Source of the DNA: Parasponia andersonii
Lineage: Eukaryota > Streptophyta > Magnoliopsida > Rosales > Cannabaceae
Assembly (NCBI GenBank): GCA_002914805.1
Contig: JXTB01000001.1
Location: forward strand, 2,617,720 to 2,681,719
Direction: 5' to 3'
DNA length: 64,000 nt
Positions 47,812 through 58,661 of the stretch are shown here, one piece after another. The translations under genes were made by a program, and so were the position numbers. Every line of letters starts with the position of its first letter. The stretch's first letter is position 1. The notes beneath the pieces were generated by a model. That model did not search any database and was not told the origin of the DNA. It was given only the letters and a program-made list of their open reading frames with translations.

Positions 47812-48912
47812 GTGTACATGAAACAGATCGAGGAGGAGTCTAACGGACCAGAGTCTACGATTGAGGAGCTGGTGGCGGTCCCTTTGAAAGAGGTGGAGCC
47901 GACGAAGGTAATATTAGTCGGGGTCCTATTTCCCGAAGAGGAAAAGAACGAGCTGTTGGGGTTCCTAAGGCGGAACCAAGACATCTTTGCTTGGTCCCAC
48001 GATGACATGCCTGGGATTGACCCTGTGCATACCTGTCACCGGTTGAACATAGATCCAAATTTTCCTTTGGATAGGCAGAGTCCCCGAAGGTTCGTGCCAG
48101 GGAAAAACATGGCGATCAACAAGGAGGTAGAGATGCTGTTGGAGAATGGCCTAATCATGGAATGCGTATACCCGTCCTGGATCTCCAACCTGATGGTAGT
48201 GAAGAAGAAGAACGGTGACGACCGAACTTGTATAGACTTCACCAACTTGAACAAGGCTTGCCCGAAAGATAGCTTCCCCTTGCCAAAGATCGACCAGATG
48301 GTAGACGCAATGGTAGGATTCAACAGAATGAGTTTTTTGGATGCCTACTCAGGGTACAACCAGATCCCCCTGTACGAGGAAGACCAGATCCACACAGCAT
48401 TTATCACGGAGCGAGGCCTGTACTGTTATAGACGCATGCCGTTTGGTTTGAAGAATGTGGGAACGACCTACCAGAAGCTCATGAACAAAATGTTCACCGG
48501 ACAGCTAGGGAAAACTATGGAAGTCTATATCGATGATATGGTCGTAAAGAGCAGAGAAGCTTCAGGTCATCTGGGACATTTGGATGAGTGTTTCCAGATT
48601 CTAAGGCAATATCGGATGCATCTGAACACTAAGAAATGAGCGTTCGGGGTGTCTTTCAGTCAGTTCCTAGAGCACATCGTAAGCAGAAGGGGTATCGAGG
48701 CCAACCCTACCCAGTTGTCCTCTATCACAGACGTGCAGAGACCCTCGACTATTCGAGAAGTCCAGCGCCTAGCCGGGAAGATAGCCGCCCTCAGCCGATT
48801 CGTCGCCAAGATGTCTGACCGATGCATGCCCTTTTTCCAGTGCATAAAGAGAAGCTCCACTGCTGCTTGTGGGGAGGAACATGACAAGGCACTGACGGAC
48901 CTCAAGCTATAA
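47812..48912 (+). pseudogene. Tat-type reverse transcriptase
   Basis: The open stretch to 48639 shows PEEEKNELLGFLRRNQDIFA, NKEVEMLLENGLIMECVYPS, VKKKNGDDRTCIDFTNLNKA, FLDAYSGYNQIPLYEEDQIH, YCYRRMPFGLKNVGTTYQKL and the active site VYIDDMVVKS (about 48522-48551). An in-frame TGA at 48637 and TAA at 48910 break it. The connection domain holds GIEANPTQLSSITDVQRP. All catalytic motifs are still present, so the enzyme was functional before the nonsense changes. Confidence 0.9.
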
Positions 48913-49320
48913 CTAAGTCACTCGCCCATCCTGGCTTCCTCGGTAGAGGGGGAGTGCCTGTACGCTTATTTAGCAGTGTCCGAAGTAGCGATCAGTGCCG
49001 TACTATTCGTCGAGGAAGACAGCAAGCAGAAGTCGGTGTTCTATACAAGCTGTATGCTCTTGGACACCGAGACGCGGTATAGTATGGCAGAGAAACTGGT
49101 CCTCACTCTGGTCAATGCTAAGAAGAGACTCAGGCAGTACTTTGAAGCACACCCTATTACTGTGTAAACAGATTTCCCCATCCGACAGATCTTGGCCAAA
49201 CTAGACCTATCGGAACGACAAACCAAGTAGGCCATCGAGCTAGGGATATACGACATCGAGTATCAGCCACGAGTAGCGAAGAAAGGGCAAGTCATTGCGG
49301 ATTTCCTGGTGGAAATCAAA
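48913..49320 (+). pseudogene. Tat-type first RNase H domain
   Basis: LYAYLAVSEVAISAVLFVEE, VFYTSCMLLDTETRYSMAEK and, after a TAA at 49165 and a TAG at 49228, IELGIYDIEYQPRVAKKGQV and IADFLVE. This is the retrotransposon's own RNase H, largely degraded in Tat elements, where the second domain is thought to take over. Confidence 0.8.
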
Positions 49321-49800
49321 TCCTTCAGCAAGTTGCACGATCCGCTTCAAATGTCTTACCCCCGCCACCCTTCAGCCTGGACCCTCTACACTGATAGATT
49401 CACGAACGCCTCGGGGTCAGGTATCGGGATTGTCCTGCAAATCCCAATAGGACTCAGAGTAGAGAAAGCCTTAAGGCTCAGTTTCCAGGCAATGAATAAC
49501 GAGGTAGAGTACGAGACCCTGTTGCAAGGCCTTGAATTGGCCCTGTATTTCGGAGTAGAGAGCATCGCAGTAATGATCGACTCGCAGTTAGTTGTGGGTC
49601 AAGTCAAGGGAGACTTCAAAGTAAAAGAGCTGAGATTACATAGGTACTTCTCCAAAGTAATAGGGGCAAAAGCCCGCTTTAGCAGCTTTAATATCGAACA
49701 GATATCCAGAGAGATGAACCAGAAGGCCGACAAGCTAGCTAAGGGCACGTCGATCAGAGGAATGGGACACGCAGAGATTCTCCTAGAGGACAGGAATATG
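49321..49800 (+). pseudogene. Tat-type second (archaeal-like) RNase H domain
   Basis: WTLYTDRFTNASGSGIGIVL (first acidic residue), NNEVEYETLLQGLELAL (Glu), MIDSQLVVGQVKGDF (Asp) and NQKADKLAK (last Asp) give the full set of catalytic acids. A second RNase H between the first RNase H and integrase is the hallmark of the Tat lineage. Confidence 0.9.
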
Positions 49801-51036
49801 AAAGACCCCTCGGAGACCCCTGCACATCATGTATTTGCAGCCAGCTCCGTAGATGAAGGATGGATGAAACCCATCACCCAGTATTTGGCATTGGGGAACC
49901 TGCCCCCAGATCCCCAAGAAGCAAGGTCGATCAGGCTGAAGGTTGCCAGATACTCAATGGTGGGGGAACAACTATATAGGATATCGATAATGGGGCCGAT
50001 GCTGCGGTGTGTAGGTCTCGACGAAGCACAGAAACTGATAGAAGAAATCCATGAGGGAGTATGTGGCAACCACTCTGGTAGATGTAGCCTCGTCCATTAG
50101 GCTCTGACGGTCGGATACTTCTGGCCATACATAATGACAGAGGCGGCCCAGTTCATCAAAAGATGTGATAAGTGCCAGAGGTTTGCCCCTATGAAACGCC
50201 AACCCGCGGAGGATCTCTATTCGAACATAACGCCCTGGCCATTCGCCAAGTGGGGTTTGGACATCGTCGGAGAGATCCCCAGGAGTCCAAGGGGAATAAG
50301 GTACGTCCTGCTGGCCACAGATTATTTCACCAAATGGTAGAGGCTGAAGCCTACGTAACCGTAAACAAAGTAGACACAATTAAATTCATTTGGAAAAATA
50401 TAATCTGTCGATATGGGATTCTGAAAAAGATACACGCCGATCATGGCACACAGTTCCAAAATGCTAAGCTCAAAGAGTTGTGCGAGCTGTATGATATAAG
50501 GCTCAGTTTCTCTTCCGTGAACTACCCTCAAAAAGAACTTACAGGAGGCTAAAGGCAGGTGGTTAGAAGAGCTACAGGCCATTGTGTGGGCCCATCAAAC
50601 CACAGAGCGGAGGTCGATCGGAAGAATGCCATTCGCCATGGTCTATGGATCAGAGGCTATGATCTCGACTGAGGTCAGCCTCCTGACCCTTCACTCCAAA
50701 GTGGTAAGAGATGCTCCCTTAAACGAACGGCAGCTAAGCCACAACACAGACCTCCTGGAAGAAACGAGAAACATGGCTTTGGTCCACCTGGCTTTATACC
50801 ACTAGCAGGCTAGGCCCTATTACGCAAAGAAGGTTAGTGCTCGATGATTCAACGTCGGGGATTGGGTCTTGAGAGTCAGAACAGGGGATTCCTTGAAACT
50901 GGACTCCAATTGGATTGGACCTTATGAGGTGATCAAAGCACTTGACAATGGTGCGTATGTCTTGAAAGAACTCAAGACCGGAAAAAACTTACCGAACACG
51001 TGGAACGCTCAGCACTTGAAAAAGTATCACGTGTGA
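49801..51036 (+). pseudogene. Tat-type integrase, with frameshift and deletion
   Basis: The zinc-binding part has EIHEGVCGNHSG, a TAG at 50098, and FIKRCDKCQRFA. The core has WGLDIVGEIPRSPRGIRYV (first Asp) and IHADHGTQFQN (second Asp). A frame change at about 50335 and a second one near 50535 bracket a shortened stretch: NYPQ is followed almost at once by EAKGRWLEELQAIVWAHQTT, so the segment that normally holds the third catalytic Glu is missing. The C-terminal part shows GDWVLRVRTGDSLKLDSNWI and NTWNAQHLKKYHV, ending at TGA 51034-51036. Confidence 0.85.
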
Positions 51037-51364
51037 GACACGTGCATGTGATGTAAGACCCATGTGAATGCTTATATTATTAAAAAGCTTAAATCCAAAA
51101 CAGGTTAAGTTCCCTTTTTTGCCGCATGGATTTATCTTTTGGACTGCTATGGAAAAGGGGTCTGCCCGCAGTGGCAGACCCCACACACTATTCACATATG
51201 AGACACATGTGTATGATGTAAGACCAATGTGAATGCTTATATTATTGGAAAGCTTAAATCCAAAACAGGTTAAGTTCCCTTTTTGCCGCATGGATTTATC
51301 TTTTGGATTGCTACGGAAAAGGGGTCTGCCCACAGTGGCAGACCCTGTGCACTACTCACGCAAT
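51035..51364. repeat. 165-bp tandem pair in the 3' region of the Tat element
   Basis: Copies start at 51035 and 51200 (GAGACACGTG... and GAGACACATG...). Both contain CCAAAACAGGTTAAGTTCCC and GGGGTCTGCCC(A/G)CAGTGGCAGACCC, a perfect hairpin-forming arm pair. Confidence 0.9.
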
Positions 51365-51368
51365 CAAG

Positions 51369-52263
51369 GATCGTACTATGGGAACCACATCGTGCAATTA
51401 AATTCTTGCCAATGGCACGAGAAAATGTACGAAGAGGAAAGAGCTGCGTAACCAAAAACTTGCCAGCAGACCTTGAAAACGATCGTACTATGGGAACCAC
51501 ATCGTGCAATAAAATTCTTGCCGATGGCTTGAGAAAACGTACGAAGAGGAAAGAGCTGTGCAACCAAAAACTTGCCAGCAGACCTCGAAAACGATTGTAC
51601 TATAGGAACCACATCGTGCAATTAAATTTTTATCGATGGCCCAAGAAAATGTACAAAGAGGAAAGGGCTGCACAACCAAAAACTTGCCAGCAGACCTCGA
51701 AAATGATCGTACTATGGGAACCACATCGTGCAATAAAATTCTTACCGATGGCCCGAGAAAACGTACAAAGAGAAAAGGGCTACGCAACTAAAAACTTGCC
51801 AGCAGACCTCGAAAACAATCGTACTATGGGAACCACATTGTGTAATAAAATTCTTGCCGATGACCTGAGAAAACGTACGAAGAGGAAAGAGCTGCGCAAC
51901 CAAAAACTTGCCAGCAGACCTCGAAAACGATCGTACTATGGGAACCACATCGTGCAATAAAATTCTTGCCGATGGCCCGAGAAAACGTACGAAGAGGAAA
52001 GAGCTGTGCAACCAAAAACTTGCTAGCAGACCTCGAAAATGATCGTACTATGGGGATCACATCGTGCAATAAATTTTTATCGATGGCCCGAGAAAACGTA
52101 CGAAGAGGAAAGAGCTGCGCAACCAAGAACCTGCTAGTAGGCCTCGAAAATGATCATACTATGGGAATCACATCGTGCAACGAAAGGATTGCCGATGGCC
52201 CAAGAAAACGTACAAAGAAGGAAGAGTTACGCAGCGAAAGTTTGTGACCTACCCCCCAAGGAA
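51369..52263. repeat. 112-bp tandem array (eight units) in the Tat element
   Basis: Units start at 51369, 51481, 51593, 51705, 51817, 51929, 52041 and 52152, so the spacing is 112 bp (111 for the last). Each begins GATCGTACTATGGGAACCAC and contains ACGTACGAAGAGGAAAGAGC and CTTGCCAGCAGACCTCGAAAA. The last unit decays near 52240. Open frames through it on both strands are by-products of the repeat. Confidence 0.95.
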
Positions 52264-52275
52264 AGCAGGGACAGA

Positions 52276-52530
52276 GTCGACCCGTTGTAAGTGGACCCTC
52301 CCCAGACAACATTCTAGCCGTATGAATGGCGAAGGATAAAGGGGTCAGTGTCAACCCATAGGAAGCAGACCCCCCCAGACAATATTTTAGCGGCACGCAA
52401 AGCAAAAGTTGAAGAGGTCAGGGTCTACCCGTTGGAAGCAGACCCCATCTAGATGAAGTTTTAGCCGCATGCAAAGGAAAGCTTAAGGTCTACCCGTTGG
52501 AAGCAGACCCTCCCCAGACAACATTTTATT
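52276..52530. repeat. 65-74-bp tandem repeats in the Tat element
   Basis: Four copies starting at 52276, 52350, 52423 and 52488. Each has GTCTACCCGTTGGAAGCAGA followed by CCCCAGACAACATTTTAGCC-type sequence. Confidence 0.85.
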
Positions 52531-53293
52531 ATGCACACACCAGGCATTGAGACAGAAGTTAAAATCGGGCCCTGTTTATTATTTCCAAAAAATACAAAGG
52601 GAACGATCGACGGGGACGTGCACCCAAAATTTCTATCTGCGAGAAGTGGGTCTTGGGCGGACTCGCAGAGACATGTCAGAGTGGTAACGCCAAGTCTACT
52701 CCTGATAAGAGCCGAGCCCGGGCCTCTTCCTCTGCAGCGACGGATCTAGAAAGTGATTAACTAGCCCCTGGAGCTGGTTCCGAGCGCGGTCCCATTTAGG
52801 GTCGGAGAAGTCCAGCCACACGCGCGGGTCGAACTCTGCCAAGACAACTCATAACAGAAGTTATACCTCCTTAGAACCGGATGAGCCAGAGCTAGCATCC
52901 CTATCTCCGGAACTAATCTTGTCGATCATAGCTCGAGGAGGACTTACTAATAATTCGAAATCATGTATGACTGATTCCAGACGGTTACAATAAGGGTCAA
53001 CTTTACCTCGGACGCGACCAATAAAGAAAAAGAGAATAGAATAAAGAGAATTGCATTGTTTTTATTATTTATACAGACGGTTACAACGAGGGTCAACTTT
53101 ACAAATATACAAAATTAGGGACCCTAATTACCTCTGGCCAGGGGAGCGCAGCCGGTTCCTGCGCTTGGACTAGCCACGGTGGAGGGTGGCGTACTAGGGT
53201 CAGAGTCGTCCTTGGATAAAATGATCGTACCAGACCCCTCACCAGTTAAAACCTCAAGGCCAGGTTGACCGCCAGGGACTTCTGAAGTTCGAT
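52531..53293. other. Tat 3' region between repeats and antisense gene
   Basis: No gene seen. A 29-bp direct repeat (CAGACGGTTACAA(C/T)(A/G)AGGGTC and on) occurs at 52978 and 53074. The AT-rich stretch 53020-53075 between them could serve as 3' end of the antisense gene. Confidence 0.5.
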
Positions 53294-56201
53294 CTAGCAG
53301 ACGGAAATGGGGATAAGCTCTTTGGCAATAGAGGCGGATGTAAAGGGCCCGTCCTTTTCTGCGGCAAGCATCTTCAGCACGTCAGTAGGGTACGCGATGT
53401 TGATCCCATCCCCAAGCTGCTGCATGTAGTACTTGATGGAATAGTGATCTCTCTTGATGCCTTTCTGCTCGTCAAATTGGTCTGGCATTACCACCTCCGC
53501 GTGGCTTTCGAATTCCCTTTTCTCCTAGCCAGACCTGTAACTTTCCGCAGAAAGGACATCCACCGGCTTCTAATACCTCATTTTTAGTTTTTCCACATCT
53601 ACTAGTCTATCCCTCAGCACCGTCAGCCTCAGTTCCACCTGCCGCTGCGACAAGTCAAATAAAAGAGCATTAATGTCAGCAAGGTCTTCGCCGTGCTTGT
53701 GAGACAACTCTACTTGAGCCCCCATCAATTTTATGTGGTCCAAGTAAAGATGTTGGCTTACCTTGTTCGACCGGTCGAGTTTGCATTGCAGAGAATGGGC
53801 CTCCAGTTTGGCTCTCGCTTCAGCTTTCCTCGCCTCTTTAGCATCATCAACAGCCCTATCGCGAGCGAGGAAGGCCAGCCCCATCTCCGCCCCAGCACTC
53901 TGCAGCTCTTGCTCCTTGACCTTGAGCTCGTTTTGGGCCAGTTTGACAGCCTCAGATTGGGCAAGCTCGTTGGCCTCCGCTTCGGCCAGTCTCCCAGCTA
54001 GCTCCTCGCACCTAGTCCTCTCGACACTCAGGGTGTGAGCCACGGCGCTGCTGACCCTAGCCTCATCGAGGCTCCGATATAAGTCAAAGTCGGTCCTCAA
54101 CTCAGCAAGGGCAGCCTCACTGTGCTCGGCCAGTACAGAGCGGGAGTTCAACTCCTCGGTCAAGGCCCTGACGCGAGAGGAGTAGAAAGACCGGATGGCA
54201 GCTAGCTGTAAGATAAATGAAAAAGAGGTCAGTGTCTAGCAAGGATGCTGAGAAATATGGAGGTAACCAGATGAGCCAAACCTGTGCAAAGGTACGGCTA
54301 GTGACGAGCTCGACGTTCTCTATGGAGAGCGCCTCCAGCTTGGGTTCTGCTGTGGGACCCTCTCTTTGGGCATTGCCCGCATCTGTAGAATGCGACTCCA
54401 CCCTGCCAACCACGAGGGCACCCTCTCCCTCGACTGGGCACATCCCCAAAACAGTAGTGGTAGGGACGAAAGAAAGCTGGGCGCCGCCGAGAACGCCATC
54501 GGCAACGGTGGGAGACGGTGCATCCTTGGCAATTTTGGTCGCAGTTCCCCTTGGAGCCCTGCCTAAACATGATTTTTCGGTCTTGTCTTGACTATCCCCT
54601 CCCGACGGGCTGCTACACACGGACCTTCTTCTCCTCAAAAGGGTCAACGTGGCCCCGTTGCATCACTGTCAGACGCGAGGGCAACCCTGTCCCTCTTCTT
54701 CGCCGGACCCTCTTCTTCTTTAGATGAGCCAACCTTGTGGCGCCACTTTATTGGGATCGGAGGAGGGGAAGACAGCCAAGATTTCAACCTTAGAGCCCCC
54801 CCACTGAGCTCAGCGATCTCCCCACTGAGGCAAGCAGCAACCGAAAGAGGTTGGAGTAGCAGGCCCCCCGGGCAGGCTCAGGGGCATTCCTTTGCCATAT
54901 ACGGCCCGTGCGGCCGACGTTTCCCTGGATGGAGGTCTGCTTGCATCGGGGCATGGGACCACAGGCACTTCATCCTCTGAAGACACCACGAGACACCGAC
55001 CAGCGGTTGCCTTGGGGTGAACCTTATGCCCAGCGATACCCCCCTTGATGGGGGAGGGGTCTGCTGAGGGGCTGGTCTCAGAACCTGTAAAGAACAAGCA
55101 ACATGGTTAGATCACAGCCATAACCTGATCGATGAAGCTCAAAGATGTGGAAATGAACCCACCCCTAGCCCTCTTAGAGGCGGCGGCTTCCTCCCTATGG
55201 AGCCTGACGCACTCTTCGGCCACGAGCTTCACGGCCTCTTCGAGCTCGTGGCTAATCGGCGCCACCAGGTTGTTGGAACCTGCCAACTGGCTTGAAGCCA
55301 TAACCTAACGACCCACCATGGCGATGCGAACATGCTTGTCCTGGCGGAATCGGTTCAGGGTAGAGGCATCAAGTCGGCTCTGTAGGTACTTTATGATAAC
55401 CCAGGTATCCAGAGGGAAGGGAAGGTATGAGACCATCCTGGGCATCATATTCATCACCTGGGGATTGAGGGCGGCCTGGATGTGTCTGCAATTCCCAGGA
55501 GATCCGAAGATGATGATCCCTTCCAGGCCTTTGAGCCACCCTGCCGACAAATACGGCTTGAACCTATTTTCTTCTGCAGAGGCTACACAAGACAAAATAA
55601 CATGAGCAATGACAGACGAGGAGAATGCAGACCCAAAAATCACGACCTAGCACTTACTCTGCAGGAAAACTGAGGGAATTTGGAAGTGCTCTCCATTCAC
55701 CCAGGGGGAGCACCACGCCCTTCCAACAGCGTATAGCCTAGAGTGGGAGTCCCATTGCTTGTCCGACCTCAGCAAGCCGAAGAAAATGTGACGTCTCTGG
55801 AGCAGTTGAAGGTAAAAGGAGGGGTAGGAACTCTTTTTGGGGATGAGGGTGAGTTTGTAAGCATAAAAAACCACCTCTAGGTCGATATACAGGTTATAAA
55901 GTACTGACAGGGCAGAGAGCCCCATCAGAATCATGACCCCGTTTGCATTTAACTACATCGGGTGGATCCCCGTCAAAGCGAAGAACTGGTGGATCAGAGG
56001 AGAAAGAGGGAATCGCAGCCATTCCAGATATTTTCTTCCCAAAATAATAGAGCTTTCAGGGGTAGAGGGACATAGATACCAATCCGCGGGGCCATCGACT
56101 CTTTGTAGTGTGACTCCGCCGGGGAGGCAGAGCTGTCTCCTCAGTGAATCCAACTCTGAGTCCACGACAGGGCAAAGTTCCTGATCTTGATTTGAGGCCA
56201 T
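53294..56201 (-). pseudogene. antisense accessory gene of the Tat element, apparently spliced
   Basis: ATG at 56199-56201 (context AAACGATGGCC). Exon 1 (56201-55658) holds a globular N-terminal domain: GRKYLEWLRFPLSPLIHQFF, LTGIHPM, a TAG, then NANGVMILMGLSALSVLYNL. It resembles the 'putative gypsy type transposon' domain (PF04195-like). Three introns with GT-AG ends are inferred: 55583-55657, 55085-55162 and 54206-54281 (75, 78 and 76 nt); joining across them keeps a sensible frame (for example LQ-T-SAEENRFKPYLSAGW). Exon 2 (55582-55163) continues the domain, with a TAG near 55305. Exon 3 (55084-54282) is low-complexity, with an apparent frame change near 54700. Exon 4 (from 54205) encodes a long coiled coil (ELAGRLAEAEANELAQSEAV), then stops TAG at 53570 and further TAG before MPDQFDEQKG. 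Antisense ORFs at this place are known from several Tat-lineage elements; their function is not known. Confidence 0.75.
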
Positions 56202-56324
56202 CGTTTTGGATATAATTGAAAGAGCAAAAGTCTCTAGAAAGTGGAGAAGTCGGAAACCCTAAGATTTTACGAGGCTAGAATAATTGAAGATTTTAGTAAA
56301 GTAGCAAATGAGCGTAAATGCGGC

Positions 56325-56331
56325 TTTTATA
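56325..56331 (-). promoter_or_regulatory. TATA box of the antisense gene
   Basis: TATAAAA on the minus strand within CTCTATAAAAGCCG, 124 bp upstream of the antisense ATG. A start about 30 bases below would leave a leader of about 90 bases. It lies inside the element, between the antisense gene and the right LTR. Confidence 0.55.
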
Positions 56332-56527
56332 GAGGGGGAGCCGAAGAGTTTTTCTTGAAAAGGGCAGAGCAAGGGAGATTGAACCGTCGGAACTTCGAAA
56401 ATAAAAAAAAAATTTGTGACATAGGATGGCGTGCCTCCGCATCGGCAAGGGGGAGCCACGTGTATCCCTCAAATTGGAAGAACGGAGAAACGATTTCCCC
56501 ACTTGATGGATACGAATCCATCAAGTA

Positions 56528-56543
56528 GGGAAATGAGGGCAGT
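56528..56543 (+). other. polypurine tract of Tat-type element
   Basis: GGGAAATGAGGGCAGT directly precedes the right LTR and would prime plus-strand synthesis. Confidence 0.75.
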
Positions 56544-57382
56544 TGTGGACCCGTTCCCAAATCATACACCACGTGGACGATTAAGTGGCAGAACAAGTCA
56601 CAAACAGGGCACACCGTCTGACATGTGTTGAGAGTGACTAGCTAAAGGCCACGCGAGTCGCATGTGGTACCATATCGGCCATTGGGCTGTCTGAGGTTAG
56701 GGCCGAGCCCATCCAAGACCCTAGATGGACTCGGCCCAATCCGATTCTTACCTCAACAGCTAGGGGTCGAAAGCCCCAAGGGTCTTCTACCAGAATACAA
56801 TGGAAAGCAACTCACAGCTCCAGACCCAGACCGAGCATTTAATAGGATCTTGAGTAGGTGTGCGCAGGGGGGCAAGCTGTCCTGATAGAACAGTGATTTG
56901 TCCAAATCTCGCCCCTGACAGACTCGAGCCATAGGGGATGGCAGAAACTAGGCTACAATGGTACATGGGGGATAACAGTAATCTCAACCTGTGACCTCTA
57001 GAATAAGTCTTGACGAAAAAGGTACTCGGTCCTGAGATTGAGAACCAGGAGGTTCACAATTTCAGGACTATATATATATAAGCCATGCATCCCTAAAGGC
57101 GAGGCATGTACGCATATGAAAAAGAAGTATTTTTTTTTTAAAAAAGGGTTTATAAGCAAGAGAAAAGACATACTCATACAGAGAAAAACTGAATTTTGCT
57201 ACTCAATCTCAGGGGTAAATATCTGACTTAAGCATCGAAGAGTCTTTGCAGTGGCTACCCCCGCCTCTCCGACCCTCCTGAAGCCAGGAGCATTTTGAGA
57301 TAGTAAGGATACGAGGATAGTTGGAAAGTGTAACATCCGCAGTTCAGCGACACGTGGATAGCTGGTGGAAACCGCTCCAACA
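56544..57382 (+). repeat. right LTR of Tat-type element
   Basis: 839 bp, TGTGGACCCG to CTCCAACA, about 90 percent identical to the left LTR by eye, with most differences transitions. Confidence 0.95.
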
Positions 57383-57387
57383 AGTAG
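57383..57387. repeat. right target-site duplication of Tat-type element
   Basis: AGTAG, equal to 44615-44619. Confidence 0.95.
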
Positions 57388-58661
57388 CTCCCAATATATG
57401 AGTTGGCAATGTCCGAAAAGATGAATGTCTTAAATTTAGCATCCGCAAGAACTTGAAATGAGAATAATTTTGTCGATGATGTTGGTTCTTAAAGTTCTCA
57501 TTCCTGTGACCTTTAAACATAATTGTACGTGCACTTTGTTACTTGTCATTGCAAACTGGACTGTATTCTGAACTATATGCATTTGATATATATATATGAC
57601 TCTTTAAGAAACATTTCTTTGTGGAGAATCTAGCTGGGACATGCAGATATAGTAAGGCTCCAATCATTACTCATTTTTTGTGATACGACACGATAATATG
57701 ACTCAAAACTCGCATAAAAGTAACGAGGTTTAGATTTAGTTTAATTGTGTCATATTTGGATTGAAAATGTTGACTTGTTTAATTAATAGATCATGTTCGG
57801 GTTGGACCCATCAACACAAAAATGACTTATTTAGTAAACAGGTTGTCTCATGTTGTGTCAACCTATTTACAAACAGATCGTATTTGTGACATAATTTGTG
57901 ATCTGCTAATTAAAGAAATATTTATGTGGATGACAAATATGTTTAATTTTAATTAAATAGATGTCTACTTTTTAAATTTTATAGCTAGATATCCAAGTAT
58001 ATATATTTTTATACTTGATAGATATGTTTATCTACTAATTTTAGTTACTGTACTGAAATGTACTAGATATATAATTTTTTATACTTAGTATATAAAATTT
58101 TATAATTGGTATATAAATATATATACTGACTATTTTGTTATAATGTTTGATAAATGGATATTTATATAAATTAGGCCTAAAATTTGGTTATATTTCTATA
58201 AGACCCCTTATTAAACAGATTGTGTTCGAGTCACGAGGTCACGAGTCATATGTCACGGGTCAATATAACTTGTTTAGTAAATGGGTTATACGGTTCATAT
58301 CGTGTCAACCTGTTTATAAACGGATCATATTCATATCATAATTTCTAACCCGTTTATTAAATAGGTCGTGTTCGGGTTGAATATTTACCTATTATACAAA
58401 TACATCAACGCGATATGAATATGATCAATAGACATGAATTACCAGCCCTAGTTTATTAGCATGCACTTTTTCTTGATTGGACTAAGTTAATATAGATGGT
58501 AATGTTGCTAATGATTCTCTGGGTCTTTCTGGCTGTGGTGGAGTTTTTTTTTTCAGAACTTATAGGGGCTTCGTCAAACATTGTAGTTTTGCTTTTGAGG
58601 CCGAATTTTCAGCTTTTAATTATACCATTTTTCGTGCATGCCTATTATAAAGGAAGGACAA
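57388..58661. other. repeat-derived spacer
   Basis: No gene seen. Between about 57675 and 58440 words such as GTCGTGTTCGGGTTGA, CCTGTTTATAAACGGATC and GTTTATTAAATAGGTCGTG recur several times with variation, a motif family widespread in plant intergenic DNA. The borders of the element carrying them are not clear. Confidence 0.45.

Larger units (their letters stand above)
44620..57382 (+). mobile_element. Tat-lineage Ty3/gypsy retrotransposon, complete but decayed
   Basis: 12.76 kb with 842- and 839-bp LTRs bounded by TGTGG and CAACA, and perfect AGTAG duplications. The order is LTR, primer site, gag, protease, RT, RNase H, second RNase H, integrase, tandem-repeat-rich 3' region, antisense gene, polypurine tract, LTR. 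Two RNase H domains, the YIDDMVV form of the RT active site and the gene-bearing antisense 3' region place it in the Tat lineage of Ty3/gypsy. The two LTRs differ by about 10 percent over the first 480 bp by eye. Its GC content is clearly higher than that of the flanking DNA. Confidence 0.95.

Noticed and set aside
51283..52247. Long open frames through the 112-bp array on both strands (for example 225 codons from 51283)
   Set aside because: 112 is not a multiple of 3, so each unit is read in a new frame. The openness comes from low stop density of the unit and base changes in single units. No family features, and the pol stop lies upstream.
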